Source: Actinomucor elegans
Lineage: Eukaryota > Mucoromycota > Mucoromycetes > Mucorales > Mucoraceae
Assembly (NCBI GenBank): GCA_026027325.1
Contig: JAMSLZ010000004.1
Span: 744,001 to 808,000, forward strand
Direction: 5' to 3'
DNA length: 64,000 nucleotides
Below the pieces are notes generated by a model. It searched no databases, was not told the DNA's origin, and saw nothing but the letters and a program-made list of their open reading frames with translations. The translations under genes and the position numbers were made by a program. Positions 49,301-59,861 of the stretch are shown piece by piece (the first letter of the stretch is position 1; every line of letters starts with the position of its first letter).

Positions 49301-51320
49301 TTTGTCAAAACAGTTTTACGTAGCTACAGACGCATCACTTTATGGTGTCGCGGCAGTGTTGTTTCAAAAGAATGAGGCCGGCCAAGATCTTTACATAGGA
49401 TTTGTATCGAGCTCCTTGTCACCTTCACAACGCCGTTGGAGCACTACTAAAAGAGAATTGTATGCAGTCGTGTTAGCATTACTGAAGTTTCGCAAGTATA
49501 TATGGGGCAAAAAGTTCACTGTATTTACAGATCACAAGGCACTAGTATACTTACATACGCAAAAGATCGCAAATCCCATGTTAATTGGATGGATCGAGAC
49601 TCTTCTGGATTTTGATTTTGATGTAGTGCACATCCCCGGTATATTGAACAAATTGCCTGATATTCTGAGCCGTTTGTATTCACCTTTAGAAGATGAAAAC
49701 AAACTGGTGGAGGATAGTGTTACGAGCAAAATCATCAGACGAAGCCCTAAAAAGAAAGCCATCATTAGAAAAAAGCGATTTAGCCGAGATAAAACGATTA
49801 ACGTACTCGCGACTAAACTAGTTGAAAGAAAAGATGAGCTGACTGACTATATGACTCCTCCTGAAGAAGAGAGAGATGCTCTGTTGAAAGAAGCGCATGC
49901 ATTTGGACACTTTGGATCGCAAGCAATTGTGCGAGATTTACATTCACAAGGTCTCCATTGGGCGAATATCTACGCAGAAGCAAAAGACATTGTTAGTTCG
50001 TGTGTTGAATGTCAAAAGCACAACATCAGTAAGAGAGGTTATCACCCATTATCTAATGTTGTAGCCAACCGACCATTTGATCATATTGCTATCGACTTGG
50101 CTGGACCTTTTGACGTAACTGAAGAAGGATATGTTTACATGTTGGTTATAACAGATATTTGTTCGAAATTCGTTATTCTCAGACCTCTGAAGAACAAACA
50201 ATCCGATACTGTTGCAAAAGAGTTGGTCAAAGTCTATGGTGATTTTGGTGTTCCACGTATTTGCCAGTCTGATAATGGTCTAGAGTTCAAGAATGCTGTG
50301 ATGAACAGTATTTCGAAGAACCTAGGAATTGATAGAAGATACACTACGCCATATCATCCTCGAGCAAATGGAGCAGCGGAAAATGCAGTTCGTACCGCAA
50401 CTAACACGTTAAGAAAAATGATGAAGTCAGACAGTCATAGTTGGGCGTATTATCTTCCTATCATACAGCTCTGCATGAACCGACACATTAAAGCAAAAAC
50501 TATGAGTTCTCCCTTCTCCTTGATGTTTGCACGTAGAGTCAACTTACCTGATGACTACGGGAACGAGAAGAAGTTCAAACTACCCATTGAGTCTATGACC
50601 ATGCGAGAGTTGGAAGAACGCGTAGATTACATGGATAAGATCGTATTCCCAGCCATCCTCGAAAGAACTCAGAAGATAAATGAGGAATATAACAAAAAGT
50701 TCAATCAAAAGAGTGTTCTTGTCGACATTCCAGTTGGAACGCATGTCATGATCAGATTACAGAATCGATCTAGTAAGTTAGCTCCGATTTATGAGGGACC
50801 TTACACTGTTGTTCGAAGAAATACTGGTGGATCGTATGAACTAAAGGATGAACAGAATGAATTATTATCCCGAAACTATGTACCGTCGGAATTGAAAGTA
50901 GTTACCCTGGATGAGTCTAGTATCGAAGAAGAATACTACGAAGTCGAAGGTATCCGTGATCATCGAGGTGAAGAAGGTCATCGAGAATACTTGATTAAGT
51001 GGAAAGGTTATTCTGAGAAAGAAAATACTTGGCAAAAAGCAAGTGATTTCACCGATCCAACTATCATTCAACGGTACTGGAATAAGCAAAGAGAATTACG
51101 ACGTTTAGAGCAAACTAGAGTCGAACAGTCAATTCAAAACTCTGAACCTAACAGACGCAAAAAAGTTGGAACTTCCAAGATTCCTAAATGCAATGGGAAT
51201 GAGATGTCAAATGTAGCGATCGAGATGTCGAAAAACAAAAGAGCAAATATTGCAGCCACTACGAGTAGAGAAGAGAGAATACTGAATAGACGTTCAAACA
51301 AGAAAAGAAAGATAGAATAA
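46395..51320 (+). CDS. Gypsy-C Gag-Pol polyprotein with chromodomain, 1641 aa
   Basis: Single frame, ATG 46 bp after the LTR. Approximate residues: Gag 1-390; zinc knuckle CWTCGVSPWRPGHRC ~397; protease LGRVDTGSSCSF ~494; RT with FVDDCIVAS ~828; RNase H QFYVATDASLYGVA ~977; integrase finger HAFGHFG...CVECQKHN ~1168-1212; core Asp in AIDLAGPFD ~1232, Asp in QSDNGLEFKN ~1291, Glu in NGAAENAVRT ~1327; GPY/F-like EGPYTVVRRN ~1465; chromodomain YYEVEGIRDHRGEEGHREYL, IKWKGYSEKENTWQ ~1515-1562. Closest in the window to Gypsy-B (integrase and chromodomain nearly parallel), more distant from Gypsy-A. Codon use is less AT-rich than in the Merlin and Harbinger-like genes. Confidence 0.95.
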   Translation: MASNNVSGSSSANCGVNPDTPMFDESTLSSNLDEFIKSPGASSLLSESAEHAVADMTDPQLIDTNIAGLRADITRYLQAFSRARVVRDDVAADEALLALERSKRMLREIQECSSLIGEVDRVKPPTGLTLNRRDLPKFQLLTSAVKPFPGYEAFESVEHFLREFEDVVESSSMSIDEVWKNFLPLCLPHGDKAWVKDELSRGCTLWADARREFKKQHGSSLVLRRYTDLVFTMVMENNESVGDYAKRFQTAMFDAGLPRECPRVADRFLASLTKPVQTLIRVAMNSVKAGSSGENAEYTVDQIAQIGRDILGDDHTSYNEAVSLLPGAPVVERRKEKAPYHHHHKNAARRVQKASKVAKPFSCIHHGNNATHDTKDCFLAKRRAERPPSVKKAKGKECWTCGVSPWRPGHRCGAAESSSSSTVLAVMPAASSSEKSIEQQVQEDLEMADSEIENQSYQCKYLNENKKSDKLKANDAFNLCTPLIVESERLLGRVDTGSSCSFVSLSSLKNKLHINKVHKLPGSYNFLSHQNTAKRIGITDPLEIKYANGIKFKHSFEVMNFNDGFEFDILLGTDILPKMNIGLTGVAFRIKDDHAHSDAALSDEAIFENLNIERERKHEPDNSPAGTPEQRAEFMSIIKESLEINQSIPITSSCPLPESIVRLPTKEGATAYRRQYPIPYALRPVLDKQIKEWLETGTIIRSRVNTSFNSPLLLVPKRNKDGEIVSHRACLDVRSLNQILPPTFNFPVPLVKDIFDNLAGKKVFTTLDLSNAYHRFKVAPEDVHKLSFTYNGNGFSFQKACFGVKMLTSQFQKVMATLFEGIDCVQNFVDDCIVASESIEQHAKDVKFVIDRLNSANLILKESKCSWFQHSVRMLGFVVDASGVRVDQSKLTNVSKWPLPNKNKKHIQQFMGLVNYLREFVPMISRVAEPLTSLVNAENVEELWTDRHTKSFETIKEILQSKMMLHYPDLSKQFYVATDASLYGVAAVLFQKNEAGQDLYIGFVSSSLSPSQRRWSTTKRELYAVVLALLKFRKYIWGKKFTVFTDHKALVYLHTQKIANPMLIGWIETLLDFDFDVVHIPGILNKLPDILSRLYSPLEDENKLVEDSVTSKIIRRSPKKKAIIRKKRFSRDKTINVLATKLVERKDELTDYMTPPEEERDALLKEAHAFGHFGSQAIVRDLHSQGLHWANIYAEAKDIVSSCVECQKHNISKRGYHPLSNVVANRPFDHIAIDLAGPFDVTEEGYVYMLVITDICSKFVILRPLKNKQSDTVAKELVKVYGDFGVPRICQSDNGLEFKNAVMNSISKNLGIDRRYTTPYHPRANGAAENAVRTATNTLRKMMKSDSHSWAYYLPIIQLCMNRHIKAKTMSSPFSLMFARRVNLPDDYGNEKKFKLPIESMTMRELEERVDYMDKIVFPAILERTQKINEEYNKKFNQKSVLVDIPVGTHVMIRLQNRSSKLAPIYEGPYTVVRRNTGGSYELKDEQNELLSRNYVPSELKVVTLDESSIEEEYYEVEGIRDHRGEEGHREYLIKWKGYSEKENTWQKASDFTDPTIIQRYWNKQRELRRLEQTRVEQSIQNSEPNRRKKVGTSKIPKCNGNEMSNVAIEMSKNKRANIAATTSREERILNRRSNKKRKIE

Positions 51321-51491
51321 GTAGGCAAGTTATGAAACAAGAACCAAGAAAAGCCACGATGCAAGAAAAGACCCTGAATTGGTGCGTAAAAGGAGGTATA
51401 CCTGAGCGTGTTAATCAAAACTCAGCCGCATGAATGTACTATTTGGTGGAACTGACGCACTTGCCGAATCAATACAAGTTTGTTTGATTCT

Positions 51492-51503
51492 GGTGGAGGA
51501 TAA
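51492..51503 (+). promoter_or_regulatory. Polypurine tract of Gypsy-C
   Basis: GGTGGAGGATAA immediately before the 3' LTR. 51321-51491 is the 3' untranslated region. Confidence 0.75.
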
Positions 51504-52009
51504 TGTTGTAAACGCTCATAATTATATTAATAAGAGAATACTGTACAGATAGAAAATCGTATAGATATCCTTATATATAGCTGCAGAAGTGTATAAAGCA
51601 TTATTACCAAGAACCAGAATGTAAATGACTGTATTTGATTATGTTAAAATATCTTTATTTATATATCACTCTGAGCAAGTAGACGCTAATTGATAAATAC
51701 TATCTCTCACACCAAATATTACATTCAATACTATTACCTTTGGATATATTGATCCCGACACTCCTCGCCGCTAATCTTGGTCCGCTCATTTGGTTATTAT
51801 CCCTGGTCTTCTTTATACGCAGTCCAACCTTGTTCCTGGCAAATCGTAATATGAATTTAGAATCAAGTACCGACCGAGAAAAAGTATATAAGAGATGCGT
51901 TTTATCACCTTTTGACCAGTTAATCAATTCTTGATCTCTAATAAAAAACTATCCACAGTTTTAAAAGTATTTCTATCTTCCAAAATCTTTATCTACCACC
52001 TTTACAACA
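51504..52009 (+). repeat. Gypsy-C 3' LTR
   Basis: Constant offset of 5660 bp to the 5' LTR throughout, no difference seen. Confidence 0.93.
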
Positions 52010-52035
52010 TAGTTGTTAAGTCTAATCGAAAAAAA

Positions 52036-52337
52036 TGCGGTAAAATTAAAATATAAAAGCAGGTAGTAAGTCGATTATAACTTGGTTATAGTTTATTCAA
52101 CTTAAATGTGATTAATCCTTTCTAACTAGTTTTTCTAGCTTGTATTTATACTCGTTGAATTGTGACTGAAGGTTATTTACTTGTGTTCATATAAAAAGTA
52201 TAAGAAGGACGTATCTCTGTTTAAGGACTGTATCGCTGTATAAGGTAATCAATGATGCTTTAGTATGTATGTGCTACAGCTAGGGCGCACAGGCCTCTAG
52301 TCTGTCTGTACTTCAATTATGTGGCTATTTCACCACA
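52036..52337 (-). repeat. Gypsy-B 5' LTR
   Basis: 302 bp, TG...CA in transcription sense. On the element side it is followed by seven T and CGATTAG, then the Gypsy-C target site. On the outer side it abuts Gypsy-D coding sequence directly. Confidence 0.9.
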
Positions 52338-53315
52338 AAAACAACATGGAGTTTTGTTATTCTGTAGATGTTAATCCTTTAATCACTAATGATCAGCCCT
52401 TCTGGTCGAAACTGGTAAAAGAATATGCCGATGTTTTCCGCGACGAACTTCCTGGTTTACCTCCGGCTCGCAATGATCCTCCTATGATTGATACTGGTGA
52501 TGCAAAACCTGTCAGTAAACCTCCTTATAAGACTAGCCCAGCCGAATTGGATGAATTACGTCGACAACTAAACGAATTACTAAAGCTGGGTCTAATCCGG
52601 CCAAGTAGCTCTCCTTGGGGCGCTCCGGTCCTCTTCGTTCGAAAAAAGAATGGCGAATTACGAATGTGCGTGGATTACCGCGCTCTCAATCGCCTTTCTG
52701 TCAAAAAATCATACGGATTACCAAATATTGACGAATGTTTAGAACGTTTGCAAGGCGCATCATACTTTTCCTGTCTCGATTTGAAAAGTGGATATCATCA
52801 ACGTCGCCTACATCCTGATGATATTGAGAAATCCGCGATGAATACAAGGTTAGGAAAGTTTGAATGGTTGGTAGCCAGTTTCGGTTTAAAAAATTGTCCA
52901 TTTTATTTTCAAGACCTGATGAACAATGTACTATCCGACTGCCTAAATAAATTCTGCATGGTGTACCTTGATGACATTATCATTTTCTCCAAGACCGCCT
53001 CTGAGCACCAAAAACACGTTCGACACGTTTTAGACTTGCTACGTCAAAATCAACTCATTGCCAATTTAAAGAAATGCAAGTTTAACCAACGACAAGTTGA
53101 ATTCCTAGGTTATCGAGTATCGGAAAAAGGCATACTACCCGACGAACGAAAAGTACAAGCAATCAAAGACTGGCCTCGACCCACAAATGTTCAAGAAGTA
53201 CGCCAATTCATTGGCCTTGCTCAAACCTTCCGAAGGTTCTGTCCCGGTTTTGCTTCAATAGTGGCTCCACTGACAAACCTAACTCGTGGCTCAGGACATA
53301 AACGACGTTCCATTG

Positions 53316-53786
53316 TGTTGAATCCGAAGTAGCTAAAGACCAAAGATTCACGTAATAATAATAATAAGACTTGTATAAGTAATCAGATTACTGATTGGTA
53401 ATAAGATAGTTATTAATTGTTTATTTCGATCATAAAATGAAGGTGTATTTATATTAGTTAAAGGTCTTATATGTTTAACCGATTGACAGGTACTGCTGAG
53501 AATGAATGAATGAAACAATAATTCATGTTTAGCCGATTACTTGCAAGTTACGGTAGAATTAGTTTATACAAGTAAACGTACTGTTCTTGTATTGGTTCTT
53601 GTATTATTACTGATGAGTAATGTTAATGACAAGTGATGATGAATCGATCTAGAAGCTTAATTGATTATGCGTGATTGCTTGATTGGTGAAACCTGTTTGA
53701 CGGGTCAATCAGTTACGCAGATTAGATATAGCTTTAATTGAGACATGTCGTATGTATAGCCTGTGAATATAAGCGTGTATACGACA
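53316..53786. repeat. Solo LTR, 471 bp, in Gypsy-D
   Basis: TGTTGAATCC...TATACGACA with a perfect 5-bp duplication CATTG (53311-53315, 53787-53791). No internal region or second LTR, so it is a product of LTR-LTR recombination. No other copy of this LTR seen in the window. Confidence 0.85.
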
Positions 53787-53957
53787 CATTGTATGGACAA
53801 GTGATTGCGAGAAAAGCTTCATCAAGGTAAAAGAATTGCTAACGTCTGCTCCTATCTTAGCTATGCCTAACCCTGCAAAACCGTACCGCATTGAATGCGA
53901 TTCTAGCGATTATGGACTGGGTGCCGTACTTTTACAACCTGATGAGCTCGATCCTTC

Positions 53958-54323
53958 TGTTGTAAACATGACTTGTTCAGTGTCCGTCACCAATCAGGTC
54001 AATGTTCGACAATGCTTATACTCAGCTTGTGCTTTGACAGCTTTGTAACGTCGGTTAAGAGATATATATATGGAAATCAATGCTTAGTGCAACTAACCTT
54101 CATAAACTATCTATCACCGAATATAAAGTCGTACTAGAATGGATTACTATAAATCCTTGTTAACTCCATGAGCGCAGTCTTTGACTAACTCAATCGTCTA
54201 TAATATCAAGTTAAATCCGAACTTCAATTTTGTATAAATAGCTCATCATTTTAATGCTTTAATAAATCAATTCGTTTTATCAGTCTGGTTATTTTTACAG
54301 TCTTTATTATATTCGATATAACA
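53958..54323. repeat. Solo LTR, 366 bp, in Gypsy-D
   Basis: TGTTGTAAACATG...GATATAACA with a perfect 5-bp duplication CCTTC (53953-53957, 54324-54328). Different family from the neighbouring solo LTR; begins like the Gypsy-C LTR for ~10 bp but then differs. Confidence 0.85.
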
Positions 54324-56928
54324 CCTTCGTTGTGGCATCCAGTTGCATATGAATCCAAAAAGTTATCTGAACGCGAACGAAAGTACCCCGCTCAGGAGTG
54401 TGAATTGGCCGCAATTCTCATGGCTCTTCGTACATGGCGACATTTAGTTGATGGTTGTCACGGAGGTTATACGGTGTACACCGACCATCTACCTCTCAAG
54501 TATTTTCGGTCTCAAGATAAACCTACCCCTCGGTTAGTGCGCTGGATTGCTGAACTAGAGATGTACGATCCTGATATCCAATACAAGCAAGGAAGTCTTC
54601 ATGTAGTGCCAGATGCTCTTTCACGGCGGGATGGTCCAAATTGTACTCCTGCCTCAACGTCAATGGAACCCGAATATATATACGCTATTGACCCGCTTGA
54701 TGGTATGTCACCAATGGTAAAAACTGATTGGCCTTTATACTATCTGAATGATCATTACCTACAGGTGAAAAACCAAAGCCTAAAATCTAAACTGGTAAAA
54801 GACAAGCCCTTTTTCGAAGTCTCTGGTAACAAGGTATTTCGCAAGGTAGATATCTTTGGCGATGGTTCTCCATACCGTCTGGTATCTTTCTTACCTTTCG
54901 CTGAACGCGCTGATTTCGTTTCTCGTTATCATGAAAGCTACGGCCATTGCAACTATAGCACTATGATGAAGTTACTTACCCACCCCTCGTGTCTGGTGGC
55001 CTTCAATGAAAAGTGATCTACGCAACTGGTTAAAATCGTGCCCTGCATGTCAAGTTAACGCCCGTCGTAATCACGTTCATAAAGATGTAATGCATCCCTT
55101 ACAAATCCCTTCTGCGTTTTCTCGTTGGCATCTTGATTTCATTGGCGAACTCCCCAAATCTCTCCGCGGAAATCGATGGATTTTGGTTGCTGTCGACTAT
55201 GCTACAAATTGGCCTATTGCTCGTGCAGTACCAGTGGCGTCCCAAGAAGCAGTGGTAGACTTCATTTATGAAGAAATCGTACTAAAGTTTGGGTGTCCTG
55301 CTGAAATTGTCACTGATCGTGGTGCAAATTTCTGTAGCGGTCTGGTACGCAAATATATGACACGACTACAAACTGAACATAAGTTGACCTCAGCTTTTCA
55401 TCCGCGATCTAACTCTAAAGTAGAACGTTTCAACGGTGTCCTGAAGTCAATACTACGAAAATACGTCAACGGTGCTATTCATCGGTGGGATGATTTCTTA
55501 AATGCGGCTTTGTGGGCGTGCCGCATTAGAGTACATTCTACTACAGGTTATAGCCCTTTCTACCTAACTTATGGTCGTGAACCCCGAATCCCTGGCGACA
55601 CTATGTTACCATATATCGATAATGTTACTGCTGCGGATCCTCGAACCATAGCCGACCATACTTCTCGTGAACTAACCAAACTTGGTCAACATCGCGCCGC
55701 TGCTGAATTCCGCATGAAAGCCATGGCCGATAAAGACAAAAAGAAATGGGACGCCTTAATAGATAAGACCTCCTTCGAGCCTGGCGACATGGTACTACTC
55801 ACTCATGAAGGACGTTTTGGTCTAGAACCCCAGTACAAAGGACCCTATATTGTGGTGGCAAGTTATCCAAATTATGGCACCTACAAGCTGGAAACTTTGG
55901 CCGGTGAACCGCTGAAATCTCTAGTACATGTCGATCGAATGGTAGCTGCTGTTGGTGAAAAGCCAAACACGGAATGGTACAATCCCACTGTGTCAAGACG
56001 AGAATGGCGAAATGCAACAAAAAACACACAAGTTTCCCTCCCTTCAACTGCTATCACAAGTCTTAACGATTCTTTTTCTAGTACTATGCAGGTATTATCT
56101 GAAGACAATCGCGACTCTTCCAACATTCACAATGAGTTTGGCATTCCTATAACCGAAGTCGACATTACCGATGGCGATCCAGTTGATCCGATTGAAACTA
56201 GTCATTCTCCATCGACTCACAACACAACCTTGGACAAAGACAAATACGAAACGGACTCATCACCCACATCAGACATAAAAACAAAAGTCAATGAATCCGC
56301 TTCAGATTCAACACATCCATCTCAAACTGGTGTATCTCTATCGGTCAATATCACTGACGGTGACTCACAAACCCATACTGGAATCCAAGAATCTGAAGAA
56401 GATGTAGAAATGACAAGCCCACATCATATTTTCACACAACCCCAAAGACCAACTGAAAAAATATGTCCTCCTAGCTCCGCTCCAATGGAAATTAACCACA
56501 AACCATGCCCAGCTATAGTCACTTCTACTACCACTTCTTGTGTTCAGGGTCGAACACCAATGGTCTCAGGGGGGGCTAATGTCAGCGAAAGTTCGAGAGC
56601 AATTCCCTTGGTCCGAACAATGCCTCGAACTAAGCGTCGCTTTAGCCCTTTGGCACCTTCTAGAACAAAACGACATAAACTATACCATACTTGGCAATCA
56701 TAACTTCTAGCACCTTCCAGATAGAATTATAAATAATATATATATATTGTGTATTAATTTAAAAAAGAAGACAACAACTAATAAAAATATCATTATTCAA
56801 AACTACATCGTTATACTCTTCTCTTATTGGATAATACTAATCTCAGCTCGTCACGTGCTCTAGTTTACTGACTGTCCGGTTTATTTAAATTATCGAAAGA
56901 CAAAAATGTCGAACCCATTGACTCTACA

Positions 56929-57054
56929 ATGGAAGAGCTACCAATAGAAGTCGAGCTGAGATTAAAGAAGGAAGCAAGACGAAAAAGGAAGTTCAAGCCC
57001 AATACCAGTACAACGCGCAAGAAGACTAAGGTACACTTAACTTGCCTTATATGA
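56929..57054 (+). CDS. Short basic ORF downstream of Gypsy-D pol
   Basis: 41 codons, MEELPIEVELRLKKEARRKR then a Lys/Thr-rich end. No family recognised. Could be a chance frame in the 3' region of Gypsy-D; 56704-56928 otherwise shows nothing. Confidence 0.2.
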   Translation: MEELPIEVELRLKKEARRKRKFKPNTSTTRKKTKVHLTCLI

Positions 57055-57078
57055 ACTCAAGCCCGCTGCCAAGATGAT

Positions 57079-57310
57079 TGTTAGAAAATCATACTACTAT
57101 AGAAATATTCCTTTATAAATATCCAAAGCGCATATCCATATATAATTATCCATCCGTCTTAGAATAATATAAATACCATTATAATTTTATTGAATAAAGC
57201 TCATCTTCAGTTTGTATCTTAAAAATACTTATATTGTATCTTTTATAATACTTCTTTAATATACTTCTTGATCACGTGTAGAATAGTCACAGAAGAAGAA
57301 GATCTCTAGA
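57079..57310 (+). repeat. Possible truncated 3' LTR of Gypsy-D
   Basis: Starts TGTTAGAAAATC at the place expected for a 3' LTR and is cut by the CACTG element at 57311. No second copy is available for comparison, so this is tentative. Confidence 0.3.
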
Positions 57311-58558
57311 CACTGCAAATTTTATCTGATTAAACATATGTAGAATTACTGTGAAACTAGTAGTTTTACAGTGTTTTCAAAGTGATTCTACATATGTAAA
57401 ACTCCTAGTTCTACAACTAAGAATTTGGTATGTTCTACAGTTGTAGAATTACTGTAAAACTCGTAGTTTTACAGTTTTTGCCCCACCTTAATCTCCTAGT
57501 TTTACAGTTGTAGAACTACGAGTTTTACAGTTTTTCCCCCACCTTAACCTCCTGGTTTACAGTTGTAGAACTACGAGTTTTACAGTTTTTCCCCCACCTT
57601 AATCTCCTGGTTTTACAACTTTGAAATCACTTTACTATAGAATCATGGCTTTGATTCTTCTTTGTTATTGGCACAACTATATGTTTCTTATTGGTGGATC
57701 ATGGCATTAAATTCATCTGTAATGCAGCTATCATCATCACTTTTTCAGACCGTTTAATGCAGATTTTTTACAAACTGCATGATAACATTTAGCAATGTTT
57801 TAATTTTAAGGTTTGTTTCTTTTATTAAAATGTCAAAAGAAACTACATGTTTCAAAAGTAGTGTAACACGGCATCATTAACAGTATTGCTTAATCTACTC
57901 TAAATAAATAACAATACGGTTCTATATGGCTACCTGCTTATCTGTTTAATGCGAAAAACTAAGACCAATAAGAGTTGCTAGTTGGTAGCCTTGATATATG
58001 CATATCAGATACCTAAAAATTGAGCGGTAAACCTAGAAGCGCATGCGGAGGCAAACTAATATAATAATAAACGATAATGAGAATACTTATCAATGAAAAT
58101 GAAAGAAAAGTTAACTGGTATTTTATCTCTTACCTGACACTTATTCTACCTTTATTGCTATAAAGAAAGAAAAGGATCATTCCCTAAATAAAGATCTGCT
58201 ATTTCCTAAGTATTCTTGTAATATTAGTATGTATTTCGATTAAACAAATGTGCTCATTTTTTATATATATGCAATAATACCTTAAACTAATACATATATT
58301 TTATATTAATTTATATTTTGAGAAGCAGCATGTTTGGTTCAAACTATGATGAGTAGATCAAATAATATTGCGATGAATATACTACAAGCAATGGGTTATA
58401 TCATAATAACTTACCTTTAATGAATTAAATGAAAAAATAAAAGAAAGAGAAAAAACGAGAGAAACAAGGAAGTGTACATTCTTAAATAAAAAGCAATATG
58501 AAACCATTGTAGGAGTTTTATAACCCATTGATAATGCAGAGGTTTGAATCAAAACATT
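57311..58558. mobile_element. End of CACTG-terminated element (copy 2), inverted relative to 24215-25514
   Basis: Begins CACTGCAAATTTTATCTG, followed by the palindromic CTGTAAAACT-type subterminal repeats (to ~57620) and the same AT-rich inner part, with scattered differences from copy 1. Interrupted at 58559 by the second Plavaka copy; its continuation is outside the window. Confidence 0.65.
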
Positions 58559-59861
58559 CACTATGGCGAAAATATTGTCGGTTTTTTGCCCAAAAGTTGA
58601 TAATATTAGGGGTAAAATCGACTATAGTTCTGCTAATAATTATTGTCAATTTCTAGGCAGTGTTTTTTCGGCGGTTGATAATATTAGTGACTCTTATTCG
58701 ATAATATTATGGGTAAATACTATAATATTAAGGGTTTTCCTTCAATATTATTATGGGTAAATTGTATAATAGTAGTGGTTTCCAGTCAATAATAGTATGG
58801 ATTAATCCCTCCATATTGATGATTTATAATCAATATTATTATTAGTTTTCTATCATATATTCACAATACACTACTAATAATATTATAGTCATTTTGGTTA
58901 TTCAGATAATAATTTAATTGCTATTTTTTTTATTTATATAATATATAACTTCAACAGATATTACTCTAATACACACTAGCCTTCAATAGCTGAATATACA
59001 ATAACCAGCTTTCTATCACACACGAACAGTATTTAACTTACCTTATTGTCATACAAGTATAAAAGAATTTATGTCCCACTGGCAAGTAACAGGTAAATGA
59101 ATTAAGCAAATAACTGTATAAATAATGTCAGTTATCGTTGATGAAACAATATTTTAAGAGTATATTTGAACTAACCTTTAGAAGAATGGCCCACGCTTGT
59201 ATAATAGCATATTTTAATCATCTTTTCCTAAAGTAAGTAATGATTAGATTCTTGAATGAAACTCGCTATTGCTACAGACTTACCAACACTATATCAGACA
59301 CAATCAATTATAATTCACTGGGCTACAGTTTTAATAGTCTTCGTCTTGTATATATACACAACTAAATCTATTATAACAGTATTAGATTAATATACAAAGA
59401 AATTAATGGATTAGTAATCATTGCACTTACTTAATGGTTATTAGCTTTAAAACTAATAGTAAAGGTTCAAAAGCTATATGGCATTACTGGCTATAAGTAT
59501 TACTGAAGTGGTATAAGTATTTAAGAATACAAGTCAGTATAAGAATATAAGCAGTATGAATGACGACGTATTTATAGATAATTACGACATTAAGAACGAG
59601 GGAAATATTCGAAAGCTTGGAAAAAAAAACACAATTACAAGCTGACATTGAGGTTAATTCCTATTATACAGAAGCTTCAGTTAAAGTGTTGTGCGCAATA
59701 AGAGTGACAAATGTCAAGAAACCTTACGTTTAATGTGCCAATTTAGCAAACGAAAAAAAAGAAAGAAACTCAAGATTGGTGTAAAAAAGTTTTTCTTAAT
59801 ACTGAAAAGCCGCAGAAAAATGCTACGTCAGCTACTTAAACCAATAAAAAAACGTCTATAT

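Larger units (their letters stand above)
45844..52009 (+). mobile_element. Gypsy-C: full-length Ty3/Gypsy chromovirus
   Basis: Identical-looking 506-bp LTRs (45844-46349, 51504-52009; TGTTGTAAACGC...TTTACAACA), perfect 5-bp duplication TAGTT (45839-45843, 52010-52014), inserted in the leader of Gypsy-B between its 5' LTR and gag start, in opposite orientation. Polypurine tract GGTGGAGGATAA abuts the 3' LTR. One intact 1641-aa ORF. Young and probably competent. Confidence 0.95.
28197..52337 (-). mobile_element. Gypsy-B: Ty3/Gypsy chromovirus, host of a four-level nest
   Basis: LTRs of 302 bp (TGTGGTGAAATAGCC...TTTTACCGCA in transcription sense) at 28197-28902 (with a MITE) and 52036-52337. 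The polyprotein is read on the minus strand in two blocks, 41950-45834 and 29163-30389, which join in frame (1703 codons) when Merlin-A and one target copy are removed. Insertions: MITE in the 3' LTR, Merlin-A in the integrase, Gypsy-C in the leader. The outer flanks do not form a target duplication (AAGAA versus AAAAC), so one side has been rearranged. Confidence 0.9.
52338..56703 (+). pseudogene. Gypsy-D pol (RT, RNase H, integrase), broken
   Basis: A classical Ty3/Gypsy pol unlike the other three. RT from VFRDELPGLPPARNDPP through WGAPVLFVRKKNGELRMCVD and MVYLDDIIIFSK (52338-53315); RNase H start VWTSDC...YRIECDSSDYGLGAVLLQ (53787-53957); RNase H end LWHPVAYESKKLSERERKYP (54324 on); integrase HLDFIGELPKSLRGN, VTDRGANFCSG and NSKVERFNGVL (55125-55450); a long Ser/Thr-rich C-terminus instead of a chromodomain. 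Defects: gag and protease absent (the sequence starts at the Gypsy-B LTR), two solo-LTR insertions, and a one-base frameshift near 54980-54995 before RVWWPSM. Removing the solo LTRs restores the frame at both sites. Confidence 0.88.
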
